Assembly: GCA_900552125.1 (NCBI GenBank)
Contig: URYK01000015.1
Location: 1-59,579 of the forward strand
DNA length: 59,579 nt
Source of the DNA: an uncultured Solobacterium sp.
GTDB lineage: Bacteria > Bacillota_I > Bacilli_A > Erysipelotrichales > Erysipelotrichaceae
Direction: 5' to 3'
Shown here: piece after piece, positions 17,877 through 26,510 of the stretch
How the letters are laid out: every line of letters begins with the position of its first letter
Position numbering within the stretch: position 1 is the first letter of the stretch
Program-made: the position numbers and the translations under genes
The notes under the pieces: generated by a model
Told to the model about the DNA's origin: nothing
Databases searched by the model: none
Seen by the model: the letters and a program-made list of their open reading frames with translations, nothing else

Positions 17877-17924
17877 AAGCACCTCTCACATATTTCATAC
17901 CAATTAAAATCAGTATTCAAAACT

Positions 17925-18755
17925 TTACGATAAGCATATTACTCTTGCATATTTATTTTCAGAGTCTTCTATTACTCTTATTTTTCCCTTTTGAATATAA
18001 TAATCAATTCTTTTCGCATACCACCAATCACTGATTCCCACCCTATCAAATGCTAGCATCTCTCCAATCAATCTTGCCTGTTTCTCTGGCTTTCGAGTAA
18101 TTCTTTTCCAAAGTAAAAAGTCATAAAAATCTTCTGGCACACCATGTATTCTTCCATTAATCAATGCACGTAAGGGACTATTATCTTCTTTTAATTCATT
18201 CCAAACCTCAGCATTTACCTGAATTTCTAATGAAGAAAGTTCTTTCTGATATGACAAGAATTTTTCAAAATCTTTAGGTGAAACTTCCCCCCAATGATTG
18301 TAGGAAACAATACAATTCTTAGAATAAATATATTCCGGTAGTTTCACAATAAAAACTTTACTATTATAATTTTCTAGGATACTACACAAATGATAAAACC
18401 CACATAATGAGTAAGGACAATCACTATACCATACTCTAACTGGTTCTCCAGTAGATAGATAACCTTTCAATCTGTTTAATTCCTCACAATATAAATTGCC
18501 TAATTCCCGCAATTCCTCATCCATTGCCTCATGTTTTCCCCATGGTTCTTGTGCATAGAGAGAATAGACTAATTTTTTCCGATATAGACTATCGACTTCT
18601 TCATTAATATCTCCTATATCCAGCAAAAAGCCAAGGCATATCACATCTTCTATCTTTCCTGTAGTTTCTTGATTATTATAGTCTTTACTGCTTAATAAGG
18701 AAGTGTATTCTTTCATAGAACCAGCTTCACTTTCTCCAAACAATATTTCTACCAT
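17925..18755 (-). CDS. DUF1835/DUF3658-type protein, unknown function
   Basis: A 276-residue soluble protein. The N-terminal half (MVEILFGESEAGSMK, then CLGFLLDIGDIN, and the VRVWYSDCPYSLCGFYHLC segment) and the C-terminal half (PLRALINGRIHGVPEDFYDFLLWK, then RIDYYIQKGKIRVI) match the paired DUF1835 and DUF3658 domains as I remember them. Members are found in many Firmicutes next to acetyltransferases and regulators, as here, but the biochemistry is unknown. GAGGAGG precedes the ATG. Confidence 0.7.
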   Translation of the reverse strand: MVEILFGESEAGSMKEYTSLLSSKDYNNQETTGKIEDVICLGFLLDIGDINEEVDSLYRKKLVYSLYAQEPWGKHEAMDEELRELGNLYCEELNRLKGYLSTGEPVRVWYSDCPYSLCGFYHLCSILENYNSKVFIVKLPEYIYSKNCIVSYNHWGEVSPKDFEKFLSYQKELSSLEIQVNAEVWNELKEDNSPLRALINGRIHGVPEDFYDFLLWKRITRKPEKQARLIGEMLAFDRVGISDWWYAKRIDYYIQKGKIRVIEDSENKYARVICLS

Positions 18756-18833
18756 AGTTACCTCCTCTATATTAAAATAAAAATCATATTATTTTTCTAT
18801 ATTCTATGTTCCACCTATAACTATAAACTAGAT

Positions 18834-19259
18834 CTATTTCTTCCAACTCATAATAAATTCTTTTTCATTGTTATCATCTATATTCTTAGACTGAATGATA
18901 AACTGTTCCCTCTGATAAAAGGATATTGCACGCATATTTTTTTGATAAACACTTAAGCTTAAAGTGGTTTTGATTTCTTTCACATAGTTTAATAACTGTT
19001 TTCCTATACCTCTTGATTGTGCATTTTCCTGTACAAAGATCCCCGCAATATAATTTTCTGTCAATCCAATAAATCCAATTATTTGTTGAGTATCTTCTTC
19101 CTCATATACATATACTTCTGCTTGTGGCAACATTTCTTTTACTGCTGGATAATTACTTATCCAATACTCTTTAGGTATAAAGTAATGGGCTTTGATATTT
19201 GAATCAAGCCATATTTCTATAACAGCTGCTAAATCGTTTTCTCTTAGTTTTCTTATCAT
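18834..19259 (-). CDS. GNAT family N-acetyltransferase (YjaB-like)
   Basis: 141-residue single-domain acetyltransferase. It opens MIRKLRENDLAAVIEIWL, has IIGFIGLTENYIAGIFV followed by the acetyl-CoA loop QSRGIGKQLLNYVK, and ends with KNMRAISFYQREQFII. The order and length match the YjaB/YiaC type that act on small molecules or protein termini. AGGT precedes the ATG. Confidence 0.85.
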   Translation of the reverse strand: MIRKLRENDLAAVIEIWLDSNIKAHYFIPKEYWISNYPAVKEMLPQAEVYVYEEEDTQQIIGFIGLTENYIAGIFVQENAQSRGIGKQLLNYVKEIKTTLSLSVYQKNMRAISFYQREQFIIQSKNIDDNNEKEFIMSWKK

Positions 19260-19267
19260 ACTGTTAC

Positions 19268-19543
19268 CTATTTTTTATTTTTAAATAATGAAATTGAATT
19301 TATTATAATAGAAGCAATTGTACATATCCATAATGCAGTAGACATTGTCGGCATAATATCCATTAATCCAGATATATCTTCATTAAGAACTCTGCTTGCC
19401 CCATCAGAATAAAAAGAACATACAGTAAGTGCTGTTAAAGATAAGCTCATATATCTGAACCATTTAGTTTCTTTATTTTGAAATGTATAAACAATATTAA
19501 GAATTGCGAAAATAATAGCTCCTACACCAAATAATATCCACAT
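19268..19543 (-). CDS. Small membrane protein, unknown function
   Basis: 91 residues with three predicted membrane segments (about 2-18, 28-46 and 66-86). It lies eight bases upstream of the GNAT gene and 24 bases after the SdpI-like gene, with GAGGTG before the ATG. The neighbourhood suggests a joint unit with SdpI, but I recognise no domain. Confidence 0.65.
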   Translation of the reverse strand: MWILFGVGAIIFAILNIVYTFQNKETKWFRYMSLSLTALTVCSFYSDGASRVLNEDISGLMDIMPTMSTALWICTIASIIINSISLFKNKK

Positions 19544-19567
19544 AATAACACCTCACCAAAATTTATT

Positions 19568-19945
19568 TTATCTATGTATTCCTTCATCTGTAAACGTCTT
19601 CTTTAATACTCTTTCTGTCAAAATTATAGAACCTATTAATACAATACTTTGAAGAGCAATTAAACCTAAACTAAGACTTCCTATAACTTTTTCTGATGCC
19701 TCATAGAACGGAATATGAAGAATGATTGTGATTGGTAATAAGAGCCATCCTACCTTAAACCAAAGTTTTCCAGAATAATGATGAGCAAAAATCCATGTAT
19801 CCATATTCTTCATAGAACGTTCACTTCTATATCCCATTAAACTATTTATTTCTTTAGGAGGATGCTTCCACATGATTCGTCCCCCTACTATCATTAATAC
19901 TGGTATCAATACATCACAACATTGCATAAACCACCAAAACCACAT
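19568..19945 (-). CDS. SdpI family membrane protein
   Basis: 125 residues, three membrane segments, with the SdpI/YhfL-type motif NSLMGYRSERSMKNMDTW followed by AHHYSGKLW. B. subtilis SdpI gives immunity to the SdpC killing peptide; most family members of this short kind have no known toxin partner and none is visible here. AAGGAG lies eight bases before the ATG at 19945; the frame runs to 19963 but lacks a site there. Confidence 0.8.
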   Translation of the reverse strand: MWFWWFMQCCDVLIPVLMIVGGRIMWKHPPKEINSLMGYRSERSMKNMDTWIFAHHYSGKLWFKVGWLLLPITIILHIPFYEASEKVIGSLSLGLIALQSIVLIGSIILTERVLKKTFTDEGIHR

Positions 19946-20146
19946 ATTCCCATCTCCTTGCAAGTGAAAATTGAGATTATTTTTAAATATTTCTACCTAA
20001 TTTAGTTATAGTATATGGTTAGGATTTCTTTTCCTCGTTGTCATTTTGTTTTCCAATAATCTACGTTGTTTATTTTCATCATCTTATATTTTTATTCTAC
20101 ATCATATTATTTTCATAAACAACCATTATTTATTTACAATAATATT

Positions 20147-20195
20147 AAAAAAATGAGGTTTCAAAATCTTATGTTTAACATAGATATGAAACCTC
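20147..20195 (-). terminator. Terminator of the phosphonate uptake operon
   Basis: GAGGTTTCA (20155-20163) pairs with TGAAACCTC (20187-20195); on the minus strand the stem is followed by seven T. It lies about 27 bases after the second phnE stop. Confidence 0.85.
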
Positions 20196-20221
20196 TGTTA
20201 GTAAATAATGATAACTTCTCG

Positions 20222-21076
20222 TTACTCTGTCACAATACTTCTTTGTTTATATAAAGTAATAAAAATTTCGAATAATAATGCTACCACAAAGATTGCCAAT
20301 ACACATAAACCTACTGTTCCATATCCTCCACTTCTTTGATAAGAGTTTAAGATTGAACCAATAGTGCCTGGTACTCCAACCGCTGGTCCTATAATAACAG
20401 CAGCCGCAAAGTTCATTTCACTTCGCATCGCAATCCAGGAAATCATTTTAGTAAATGAAACTGGAATAATTGCACTCCATATGATCTGCCACCATTTAGC
20501 TCCTGTAGCTTTCATTGCCTCAATTGCTCCGGCATCTACTTCTTCAAATGCTTCTGAATATGATTTAATGAAGTAGGCAACACTATGAAATGACATTCCG
20601 ACAATTGCAGTTGTGGCAGTTAATCCAAAACCTGAAATAAAGATTAATACCCAAATAATCGTTGGTACTGCACGAATCAATCCTGCAAAAGATCGAACTA
20701 ACATACAAATAACAGGATGAGATAAATTTCTTGCGGCTAATAAACCAAATAGAATTCCAATAACTGCACCAATAATTGTTGTGACAAATGCTAAAGCGAT
20801 TGTATTAACTAGACTTGTGAATACTTCTATTGCGGTTGAAGAAGTAACTGTGGAAAAGTCTAAGAAACTCATCAGATATGTTTGTATTAAAGCTGGACGT
20901 ACCTGATCCCATTTATACTCACACACAAAGAATATAAAATAGAAAAATACAAGTGCAAATACTAAAATAACTCCTTTAGTTAAATAGCTTGATGTATCTT
21001 TTTTCTTTAATACATAACGACCTTTTTTCTTTCTTTCTAATGCTGATACATTATTTGTTAAAATTGCTGTTTCCAT
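20222..21076 (-). CDS. phnE: Phosphonate ABC transporter permease PhnE (second copy)
   Basis: Binding-protein-dependent permease, 284 residues, about six membrane segments after a basic cytoplasmic N-terminus (KKKGRYVLKKK). The EAA loop is GAIEAMKATGAKWWQIIWSAIIP, characteristic of PhnE. It pairs with the other PhnE as a heterodimeric channel for phosphonate. Its ATG overlaps the stop of the first phnE (TAATG). Confidence 0.92.
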   Translation of the reverse strand: METAILTNNVSALERKKKGRYVLKKKDTSSYLTKGVILVFALVFFYFIFFVCEYKWDQVRPALIQTYLMSFLDFSTVTSSTAIEVFTSLVNTIALAFVTTIIGAVIGILFGLLAARNLSHPVICMLVRSFAGLIRAVPTIIWVLIFISGFGLTATTAIVGMSFHSVAYFIKSYSEAFEEVDAGAIEAMKATGAKWWQIIWSAIIPVSFTKMISWIAMRSEMNFAAAVIIGPAVGVPGTIGSILNSYQRSGGYGTVGLCVLAIFVVALLFEIFITLYKQRSIVTE

Positions 21077-21864
21077 TACATGATCCTCTTTCTAATTTGT
21101 GATGATATCTGGTCTGTTAGAATAACAGTAATAACTACTAATAAAATACAAGAAGCCATTAGCTGATACCCCTGATATCCTACATATAATCCACCTTGAT
21201 AAATACTCATTAAGTAACCAATTCCTCCACCTGCTAACATTCCTACAACAGTAGCACTTCTTATGTTATTTTCCGCAGAGTATAACGTCCAGGAAATTAA
21301 GGAAGGTAACGTTTCTGGAATGACTGCATGAATGATGATCTGCCAATAGCTTGCCCCTGTTGCCTCTAATGCTTCCATACAATTGGCGTTTGTTTCATCA
21401 ATTGAATCCGCAAAAGAACGAGTTAGGAATCCATAGGATATTATACAAAGAACTAAAAATCCTAAGAAATCTCCATACCATAACAACGGCAATAATAAGA
21501 CAGCCCATACAGCTTCAGGTATATTTCTAGTTAGTGACGCAAAAGCACGAATAATGTATTTTAATACTCGAAATCTTGCGGTCTTAGAGGAAATTGCTAA
21601 AGCAGAGAAGAATGACAATATCATTCCTACAAAAGCTCCGGCAATAGAAATTATAATTGTTACCCATAATTGATATAGCTGTTCCCCTATTTCAGAAAAA
21701 TCAATTGGAAGATACGTTTTCGTAAAACGAACGACAGATACTTGAAAGTTAGTTAAAATCAAACCCCAATCAATTTCTAAGCGCCAGGTACATAACATCA
21801 TCAATATCACAACAATCATTAAGGCTAAAGCCCATGTTATTCTTTTTCTTTTAAAATAACTCAT
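21076..21864 (-). CDS. phnE: Phosphonate ABC transporter permease PhnE (first copy)
   Basis: 262-residue permease with about six membrane segments. EAA loop: CMEALEATGASYWQIIIHAVIPETLPSL. The two PhnE proteins are homologous but diverged, as in other two-permease phosphonate systems. The ATG overlaps the phnC stop (ATGA), showing translational coupling. Confidence 0.92.
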   Translation of the reverse strand: MSYFKRKRITWALALMIVVILMMLCTWRLEIDWGLILTNFQVSVVRFTKTYLPIDFSEIGEQLYQLWVTIIISIAGAFVGMILSFFSALAISSKTARFRVLKYIIRAFASLTRNIPEAVWAVLLLPLLWYGDFLGFLVLCIISYGFLTRSFADSIDETNANCMEALEATGASYWQIIIHAVIPETLPSLISWTLYSAENNIRSATVVGMLAGGGIGYLMSIYQGGLYVGYQGYQLMASCILLVVITVILTDQISSQIRKRIM

Positions 21865-22649
21865 GCTTTCACCTCATCTACTTTACTGATCAATTCATCC
21901 ATACTTACACCATAAATTTTTTCAATTGTAGCACTATCCAAATCCTGTGGTTTTCCATTAAATACAATTTCCCCCTTATGCATCCCAATAATACGGTCAG
22001 AATAATGCATTGCCACATCTACTTGATGAAGATTTACAATACAAGGAATTTTCATCTGCTTTGTGATATCTTTTAAATATTCCATAATAACTTTACTAGA
22101 CTGAGGGTCTAACGAAGCAATTGGTTCATCACATAACACCATTTTAGGATTTTGTATCAACGCTCTTGCGATACCTACACGCTGTTTTTGCCCACCTGAT
22201 AAGTCACAGCACTTATCATAAAGTTTATCCCCTAGTCCAAGCATTTCTAATAATTTAGCTGCCTGTTCTATATCTTTTTGATCATATAAACCTAGCGTAG
22301 TTTTCCATGTTGGATAATAGCCTAAGCGTCCATGTAAAACATTTTCCAATACATTTAAGCGGTATACTAGATTATAGTGCTGAAAAATCATTCCTATATT
22401 TCTTCGGATATCACGAATCTGCTTTTTGTTGGCAGATGTTACTTCATAATTTAAGAATTGAATACTTCCACTTGTCACATCAATCATTCGATTGATACAT
22501 CTCAATAATGTACTCTTACCTGATCCACTAGGACCAATGATGGAAATTAATTCTCCTTCATTTACAGTAAAGCTAGCATTCTGTAATGCTTTTACCGCAT
22601 TATCTTCATATGTTTTAGAAACGTTCTGTACACGCAAAATTTCACTCAT
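21861..22649 (-). CDS. phnC: Phosphonate ABC transporter ATPase PhnC
   Basis: 262-residue ATPase. Walker A GPSGSGKST, Q-loop MIFQHYNLVYRLNVLENVLHGRLG (a PhnC hallmark), signature LSGGQKQRVGIARAL, Walker B MVLCDEPIASLDP and switch His in IVNLHQVDVA. AGGTGG precedes the ATG. A hairpin with T-run separates it from phnD. Confidence 0.95.
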   Translation of the reverse strand: MSEILRVQNVSKTYEDNAVKALQNASFTVNEGELISIIGPSGSGKSTLLRCINRMIDVTSGSIQFLNYEVTSANKKQIRDIRRNIGMIFQHYNLVYRLNVLENVLHGRLGYYPTWKTTLGLYDQKDIEQAAKLLEMLGLGDKLYDKCCDLSGGQKQRVGIARALIQNPKMVLCDEPIASLDPQSSKVIMEYLKDITKQMKIPCIVNLHQVDVAMHYSDRIIGMHKGEIVFNGKPQDLDSATIEKIYGVSMDELISKVDEVKA

Positions 22650-22766
22650 TTCTTTACCACCTTTTCTTTTTATTTCACAGAAACATTGTACCTTGTGAAA
22701 AGATGAAAAGTGTTAATACCATGTAAATCCTTCGTAATCCTTTCTTTAAAAACTTTTGGTAAATAT

Positions 22767-22797
22767 AAAAAATACACCTCGATAATACGAGATGTAT
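22767..22797 (-). terminator. Hairpin with T-run between phnD and phnC
   Basis: ATACACCTCG pairs with CGAGATGTAT (one mismatch) six bases after the phnD stop, followed on the minus strand by six T. As phnC-E-E have no obvious promoter of their own, this is likely a partial terminator that sets binding protein above transporter levels. Confidence 0.65.
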
Positions 22798-22802
22798 GAA
22801 TA

Positions 22803-23783
22803 TTACTGTTCTTTATACATATCCAGAATAAACTGATAGCGAGATAGATCTGTTTCAAAGAACTTATAATTTGAAGGATCATCTTCTGCTTCAAAGAAGA
22901 ATCCATTTTCTTTATCAAAGAAATTTTCATTAGCTGCATTTTCTGGAGTTAAGTTTACAAAATGATCTACAATTTTATTAATTTCATCTTCAGTTAAAGC
23001 TGTTGTATTTACCCAAAGTGGTCCATTAGGCACAAACTGTGTATCTAAGATTTCTAATTCATCTTTATATTCATAGCCATATGTACAGCAGAATGCACCT
23101 GCATAAACTTTATCATTTACTAATAGCTGTACAGCACCCTGATGGTCTCCACCATTTTGTACTTCAGAGAAGATACCGCCATCTTCTTCACTCTTAATAT
23201 TAATCTGATCTTTTTCAGTAACTGTCTGATCTCCATCTGGTCCAAATAAATTCCAGAATGTAGTTGTTGGAACTAGACAGCCGGAAGTTGATGTTGGTGA
23301 TACAAATCCAAAGGATTTACCTTTTAAAGATTTTAATTTTTCTTCTGTTGTCATTCCTTCAAAATCAGAGGCATGTTTTTTATTTGTTGCGATATAAGCA
23401 TTGTATCCGCTCTTATCTGGATCTCCTTCAGGTCCATAGGATAGTATTGGAAGAATGTTGTTATCTTTCATATAAGATGCCGCAAATGTTCCGCCGCTTT
23501 CCCAAGCAATCTGCGCAGTTCCTGATACCATAGCTTCCGTTACAGCATTGTAGTTATCTAGTTTCGCAATCTTAACATCATAAGAATCACCTAATGCTGC
23601 TTGAACCTCATCTCTCAACATGTTAAACGCATTTTTACTTCTTTCTGCATTTTCATCCTCATTTGGCAAGAAAGCAATTGTAATTTCTTTTTTATCCCCT
23701 GCACCATCATTACTTGAACTACATCCAGCTAACATGGTACATGCTAACATTCCTGCCATACATAAATTCAACAATTTTTTCAT
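22803..23783 (-). CDS. phnD: Phosphonate ABC transporter substrate-binding lipoprotein PhnD
   Basis: 326 residues with a lipoprotein signal (hydrophobic 3-18, lipobox LAGC, Cys at 21), so it is anchored outside the membrane. The mature part has ITIAFLPNEDENAERSKNAF, MVSGTAQIAWESGGTF, FGFVSPTSTSGCLVP and FCCTYGYEYKDE, matching PhnD/PhnX-type periplasmic-binding proteins. The STSG segment forms the phosphonate pocket in relatives. AAGGAG lies before the ATG. Confidence 0.93.
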   Translation of the reverse strand: MKKLLNLCMAGMLACTMLAGCSSSNDGAGDKKEITIAFLPNEDENAERSKNAFNMLRDEVQAALGDSYDVKIAKLDNYNAVTEAMVSGTAQIAWESGGTFAASYMKDNNILPILSYGPEGDPDKSGYNAYIATNKKHASDFEGMTTEEKLKSLKGKSFGFVSPTSTSGCLVPTTTFWNLFGPDGDQTVTEKDQINIKSEEDGGIFSEVQNGGDHQGAVQLLVNDKVYAGAFCCTYGYEYKDELEILDTQFVPNGPLWVNTTALTEDEINKIVDHFVNLTPENAANENFFDKENGFFFEAEDDPSNYKFFETDLSRYQFILDMYKEQ

Positions 23784-23821
23784 TTACTATTTCTCCTTTA
23801 TCTCTGTGCTTTCTGCACATG

Positions 23822-23827
23822 ATTATA
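23822..23827 (-). promoter_or_regulatory. Candidate -10 box for phnD
   Basis: TATAAT on the minus strand about 40 bases before the phnD start. The matching -35 (TTTTTT at 17 bases) is poor, which fits an activated or repressed promoter. ACATTTT and AAAATGT form a dyad just upstream of it (about 23830-23852). Confidence 0.4.
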
Positions 23828-23890
23828 ATAAACATTTTCGAATGAAAAAATGTGAATAGGCAGTTAATATAATGTAATATTTCTATCAAA

Positions 23891-24592
23891 TTACATCTTG
23901 AAGATGAATTTATCACCTCTATATATAATCGTGGATACTTCTAAAATTTCATTACTTGCATTTCGTGTTCTGCTTTTCACTAGAAGACAAGGCACAATCC
24001 CACTTACATTCATATATACACGTTCTTCTGTGTTTAAGTTTGAAACCATTAAGCTTACATCTTCTGTCTTTAAACCTTCCATTCCTTCCTTATGAAAAAA
24101 TGCATACAAGCTAGGATTTTGTCCTAATGCTTCTTTAATTGTTGGAAAGCGTTGTTGTTTAACATAAGAAATATGCATAGCTGATGGCATTTGATCAATA
24201 TAGCGTAATCGTTTTATACAAAGTACTGTTTCATCTTCTTTAGCCTGTAATTGTGCATAGATTTCCCTTTGATAAGAAATTTTATCACAGCTTATAACTC
24301 TTGTATAAAATCGATCTGACATTGTACTCATCTTATTTGAAAAGCTATCACAGGATGATAAAGAAAGTTCTACTTTTTCTAGATATCCTGCATAATAATT
24401 TCCTTTTCCCTGTTTAGAATATACATATCCTAATTCTTTTAGGCGATCATACGCTTTTCTTATTTCAATTCTTGTTAGTTGAAAACGCTGTGCTAATTCA
24501 TGTTCACTTGGCAGCTTTTCATCTTTTTTATATACCTGCTTCTGCATATTCTGCAAAAGATAATCTACTACTGGTTCCCAGCTTGTTATCAT
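23891..24592 (-). CDS. GntR family regulator with UTRA domain, probable phosphonate-uptake regulator
   Basis: 233-residue HutC-type repressor. An N-terminal winged helix-turn-helix (about 1-68: LPSEHELAQRFQLTRIEIRKAYDRLKELGYV with GKGNYY wing) is followed by a UTRA ligand domain (about 80-230; VLCIKRLRYIDQMPSAMHISY, TEERVYMNVSG, RNASNEILEVSTIIYRGDKF). PhnF of the same type represses phosphonate genes elsewhere; position directly upstream of phnD supports this, the ligand is not known. GAGGTG lies eight bases before the ATG at 24592. A perfect palindrome lies in its leader. Confidence 0.87.
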   Translation of the reverse strand: MITSWEPVVDYLLQNMQKQVYKKDEKLPSEHELAQRFQLTRIEIRKAYDRLKELGYVYSKQGKGNYYAGYLEKVELSLSSCDSFSNKMSTMSDRFYTRVISCDKISYQREIYAQLQAKEDETVLCIKRLRYIDQMPSAMHISYVKQQRFPTIKEALGQNPSLYAFFHKEGMEGLKTEDVSLMVSNLNTEERVYMNVSGIVPCLLVKSRTRNASNEILEVSTIIYRGDKFIFKM

Positions 24593-24615
24593 AATTCTAA
24601 CACCTCTATCATATC

Positions 24616-24627
24616 TTATCATGATAA
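24616..24627. promoter_or_regulatory. 12-base palindrome ahead of the GntR regulator, candidate operator
   Basis: TTATCATGATAA is a perfect palindrome 24 bases upstream of the regulator start, near its ribosome site. Such position suits autoregulation by a GntR/HutC dimer, though the sequence does not match the usual GTnTAnAC HutC consensus. Confidence 0.35.
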
Positions 24628-24692
24628 AAGCTGTATTTACTTTACTTTACAAAACCTTAACGAATCACTAACGAAAAGAAAACAAATTACAT

Positions 24693-25739
24693 TTACTTTA
24701 TATGCAAGATTACATATTCGCTATGCATCTGTGTTCTTATTGGAAATCCCCAAACACCAGCACCAGATGTATTGATTGCATGCATCTGATTGATCTTTTT
24801 TACTCCATAATTTAATTCATTGATATTTAATAGTTCAAACATATAATACATTGGAAATATTTGCCCAGCATGAGTGTGACCAGATAAATGTAGATCTATA
24901 CCTTTATCCGCATTCTCATCTAAATCTCTAGGCTGATGATCTAAAACAATCAAATAATCTTCCTGATTACATTTTTTTAATAACTCATTAATATCTAAGC
25001 GTGCTTTATTTGCATAATCATCTCGTCCAATCAGAGTAATATCATCATTTATCTCTAATATTTCATCTTTTAATACTTCTATACCGTTATCTTCTGTAAT
25101 ACGTTCTAGCTCTTGAGAAGATATTTTATTATTGATCGAATACTGTCCCAAATCATGATTGCCATAAATATAGACTACTTTACTTGTCTTATTCAATTTA
25201 CCTAGTATCTGAAATACTTCTTCTCTCTGCTCCACAGATGTATGTTCATCTATAATATCTCCTCCTAGTACAACTACATCACAGTTTTCCTTATTTATCT
25301 CTGCTACTAGTTCTTCTACATCACTTTTGGTAGTAGATGAAGGATAATGTAAATCAGATAATAATGCTATCTTATAGTCATCTGATATAGTTTTATCTGT
25401 ATCAAAATAGTATTCTGTCTTAACGATATGTCTAGCATTGCAGTAACCATAACCGATACATAAACCAGAAAGAAGCAGTGATAAAATACTGCACATTATG
25501 ATTTTAGTTATTCTATCCATGGAGAAAAAGTGTAAAATGCATCTTATTATTATCGTAAATACAATAAAATGCACTTCTAATATAAATAAAATACTATTTG
25601 TTTTTAATGCAGGTAGTGCTAAAAAACATGAAAAGAATAATATAGATAGATTAGAAAGAAAAAGATATTTTTTAAAGAAACGATAAAAATATAATGTAAA
25701 TAGTATATACGTTAAAAGAGATATCATTAACATAAACAT
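24693..25739 (-). CDS. Membrane-anchored metallophosphoesterase (YkuE/YaeI-like)
   Basis: 348 residues: about four N-terminal membrane segments (first 100 residues) then a calcineurin-type phosphoesterase domain. Metal motifs in order are LLSDLHY, VVLGGDIIDEH, YIYGNHDL, DHQPRDL and SGHTHAGQIFP. Relatives hydrolyse UDP-diacylglucosamine-like lipids or other phosphodiesters; the substrate here is unknown. The frame opens with GTG at 25748, but GAGGTG spaced six bases from ATG at 25739 decides the start. Next to the GntR gene on the same strand, 100 bases away, but with no sign of coupling. Confidence 0.87.
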   Translation of the reverse strand: MFMLMISLLTYILFTLYFYRFFKKYLFLSNLSILFFSCFLALPALKTNSILFILEVHFIVFTIIIRCILHFFSMDRITKIIMCSILSLLLSGLCIGYGYCNARHIVKTEYYFDTDKTISDDYKIALLSDLHYPSSTTKSDVEELVAEINKENCDVVVLGGDIIDEHTSVEQREEVFQILGKLNKTSKVVYIYGNHDLGQYSINNKISSQELERITEDNGIEVLKDEILEINDDITLIGRDDYANKARLDINELLKKCNQEDYLIVLDHQPRDLDENADKGIDLHLSGHTHAGQIFPMYYMFELLNINELNYGVKKINQMHAINTSGAGVWGFPIRTQMHSEYVILHIK

Positions 25740-26144
25740 TGTTCTCACCTCTTGTATAAGATACTCTATAATTATTAAAAATTATACTACCTTTTTCTTA
25801 AATTTTCTTTTTCTGACAAAACAAAAAAAATCAAATGATTATACTTTTAAGGTGTATACATACTTATGTAGATTATTATTTTCTGTAAAAAAGCTGACTA
25901 CTTCGTGTAAATTCTAAACAGATATTTTTTTATGATGAACAAACTTTGAGATTAGTATTAAAGCGATACCTAAAACAAACGTAAACATATGAATCATCAT
26001 AATCCATGTGTTGACAACTAGGAAATCTCTTCATAGTATCTCGAATATACAATATTCTATACTTATTAAGATTTATGATTTATGATATATCAAAAAGGAT
26101 TTACGTTATGAGAAGTAAATCTTATAACATAAATCCATAGTATA
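25740..26144. other. Intergenic region upstream of the metallophosphoesterase
   Basis: 405 bases, very AT-rich. It ends with the terminator at 26092-26136. A 27-codon hydrophobic frame (MMIHMFTFVLGIALILIS..., minus strand, about 25917-26000) lacks a ribosome site and may be a gene remnant. No other structure seen. Confidence 0.5.
26092..26136 (-). terminator. Terminator of the secreted/cytosolic gene pair
   Basis: GGATTTACGTTAT (26097-26109) pairs with ATAACATAAATCC (to 26136) with one mismatch; on the minus strand five T follow. Confidence 0.8.
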
Positions 26145-26510
26145 TTATTCTTTTAGATTTTCAAACATTTCCTTTATCTCTTCAGCTTCCCTTTTTGTTT
26201 TATGAAATTCATCTGAAAATTGTTGTTGCTTTTCTTCTGAAACATAAGCATAGACTTTTTTATTGTCGTCAAATACTATTTCAATCCCTACATAAACATT
26301 TTTCATTGCGACAAAAAGCGGCTCAAAAGAACTTAATAACAATGTGTGTGAAAATGGTGGTGATTTCTTATAATACTTAGCATCTTCATATAAAATTCGT
26401 ACTTTTTTCACTTTTAATAAATCATATTCTCCGATATCGCCTGATAAAATCTTAAATTTCTTCTTATCTCTATCAAAAATTATAGAGTTTACTTTCTTAC
26501 CTAATTCCAT
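26145..26510 (-). CDS. Hypothetical cytosolic protein
   Basis: 121 residues with beta-rich first half (SIIFDRDKKKFKILSGDIGEYDLLKVKKVRILYED) and a charged, probably coiled C-terminus (EEKQQQFSDEFHKTKREAEEIKEMFENL). I do not recognise a named family. It has no ribosome site of its own and overlaps the preceding gene by 14 bases, so the two are translated together. No signal peptide. Confidence 0.55.
   Translation of the reverse strand: MELGKKVNSIIFDRDKKKFKILSGDIGEYDLLKVKKVRILYEDAKYYKKSPPFSHTLLLSSFEPLFVAMKNVYVGIEIVFDDNKKVYAYVSEEKQQQFSDEFHKTKREAEEIKEMFENLKE

Noticed and set aside
25917..26000. 27-codon hydrophobic frame on the minus strand
   Set aside because: No ribosome site and no neighbour that would support a membrane peptide; noted only as a possible remnant.
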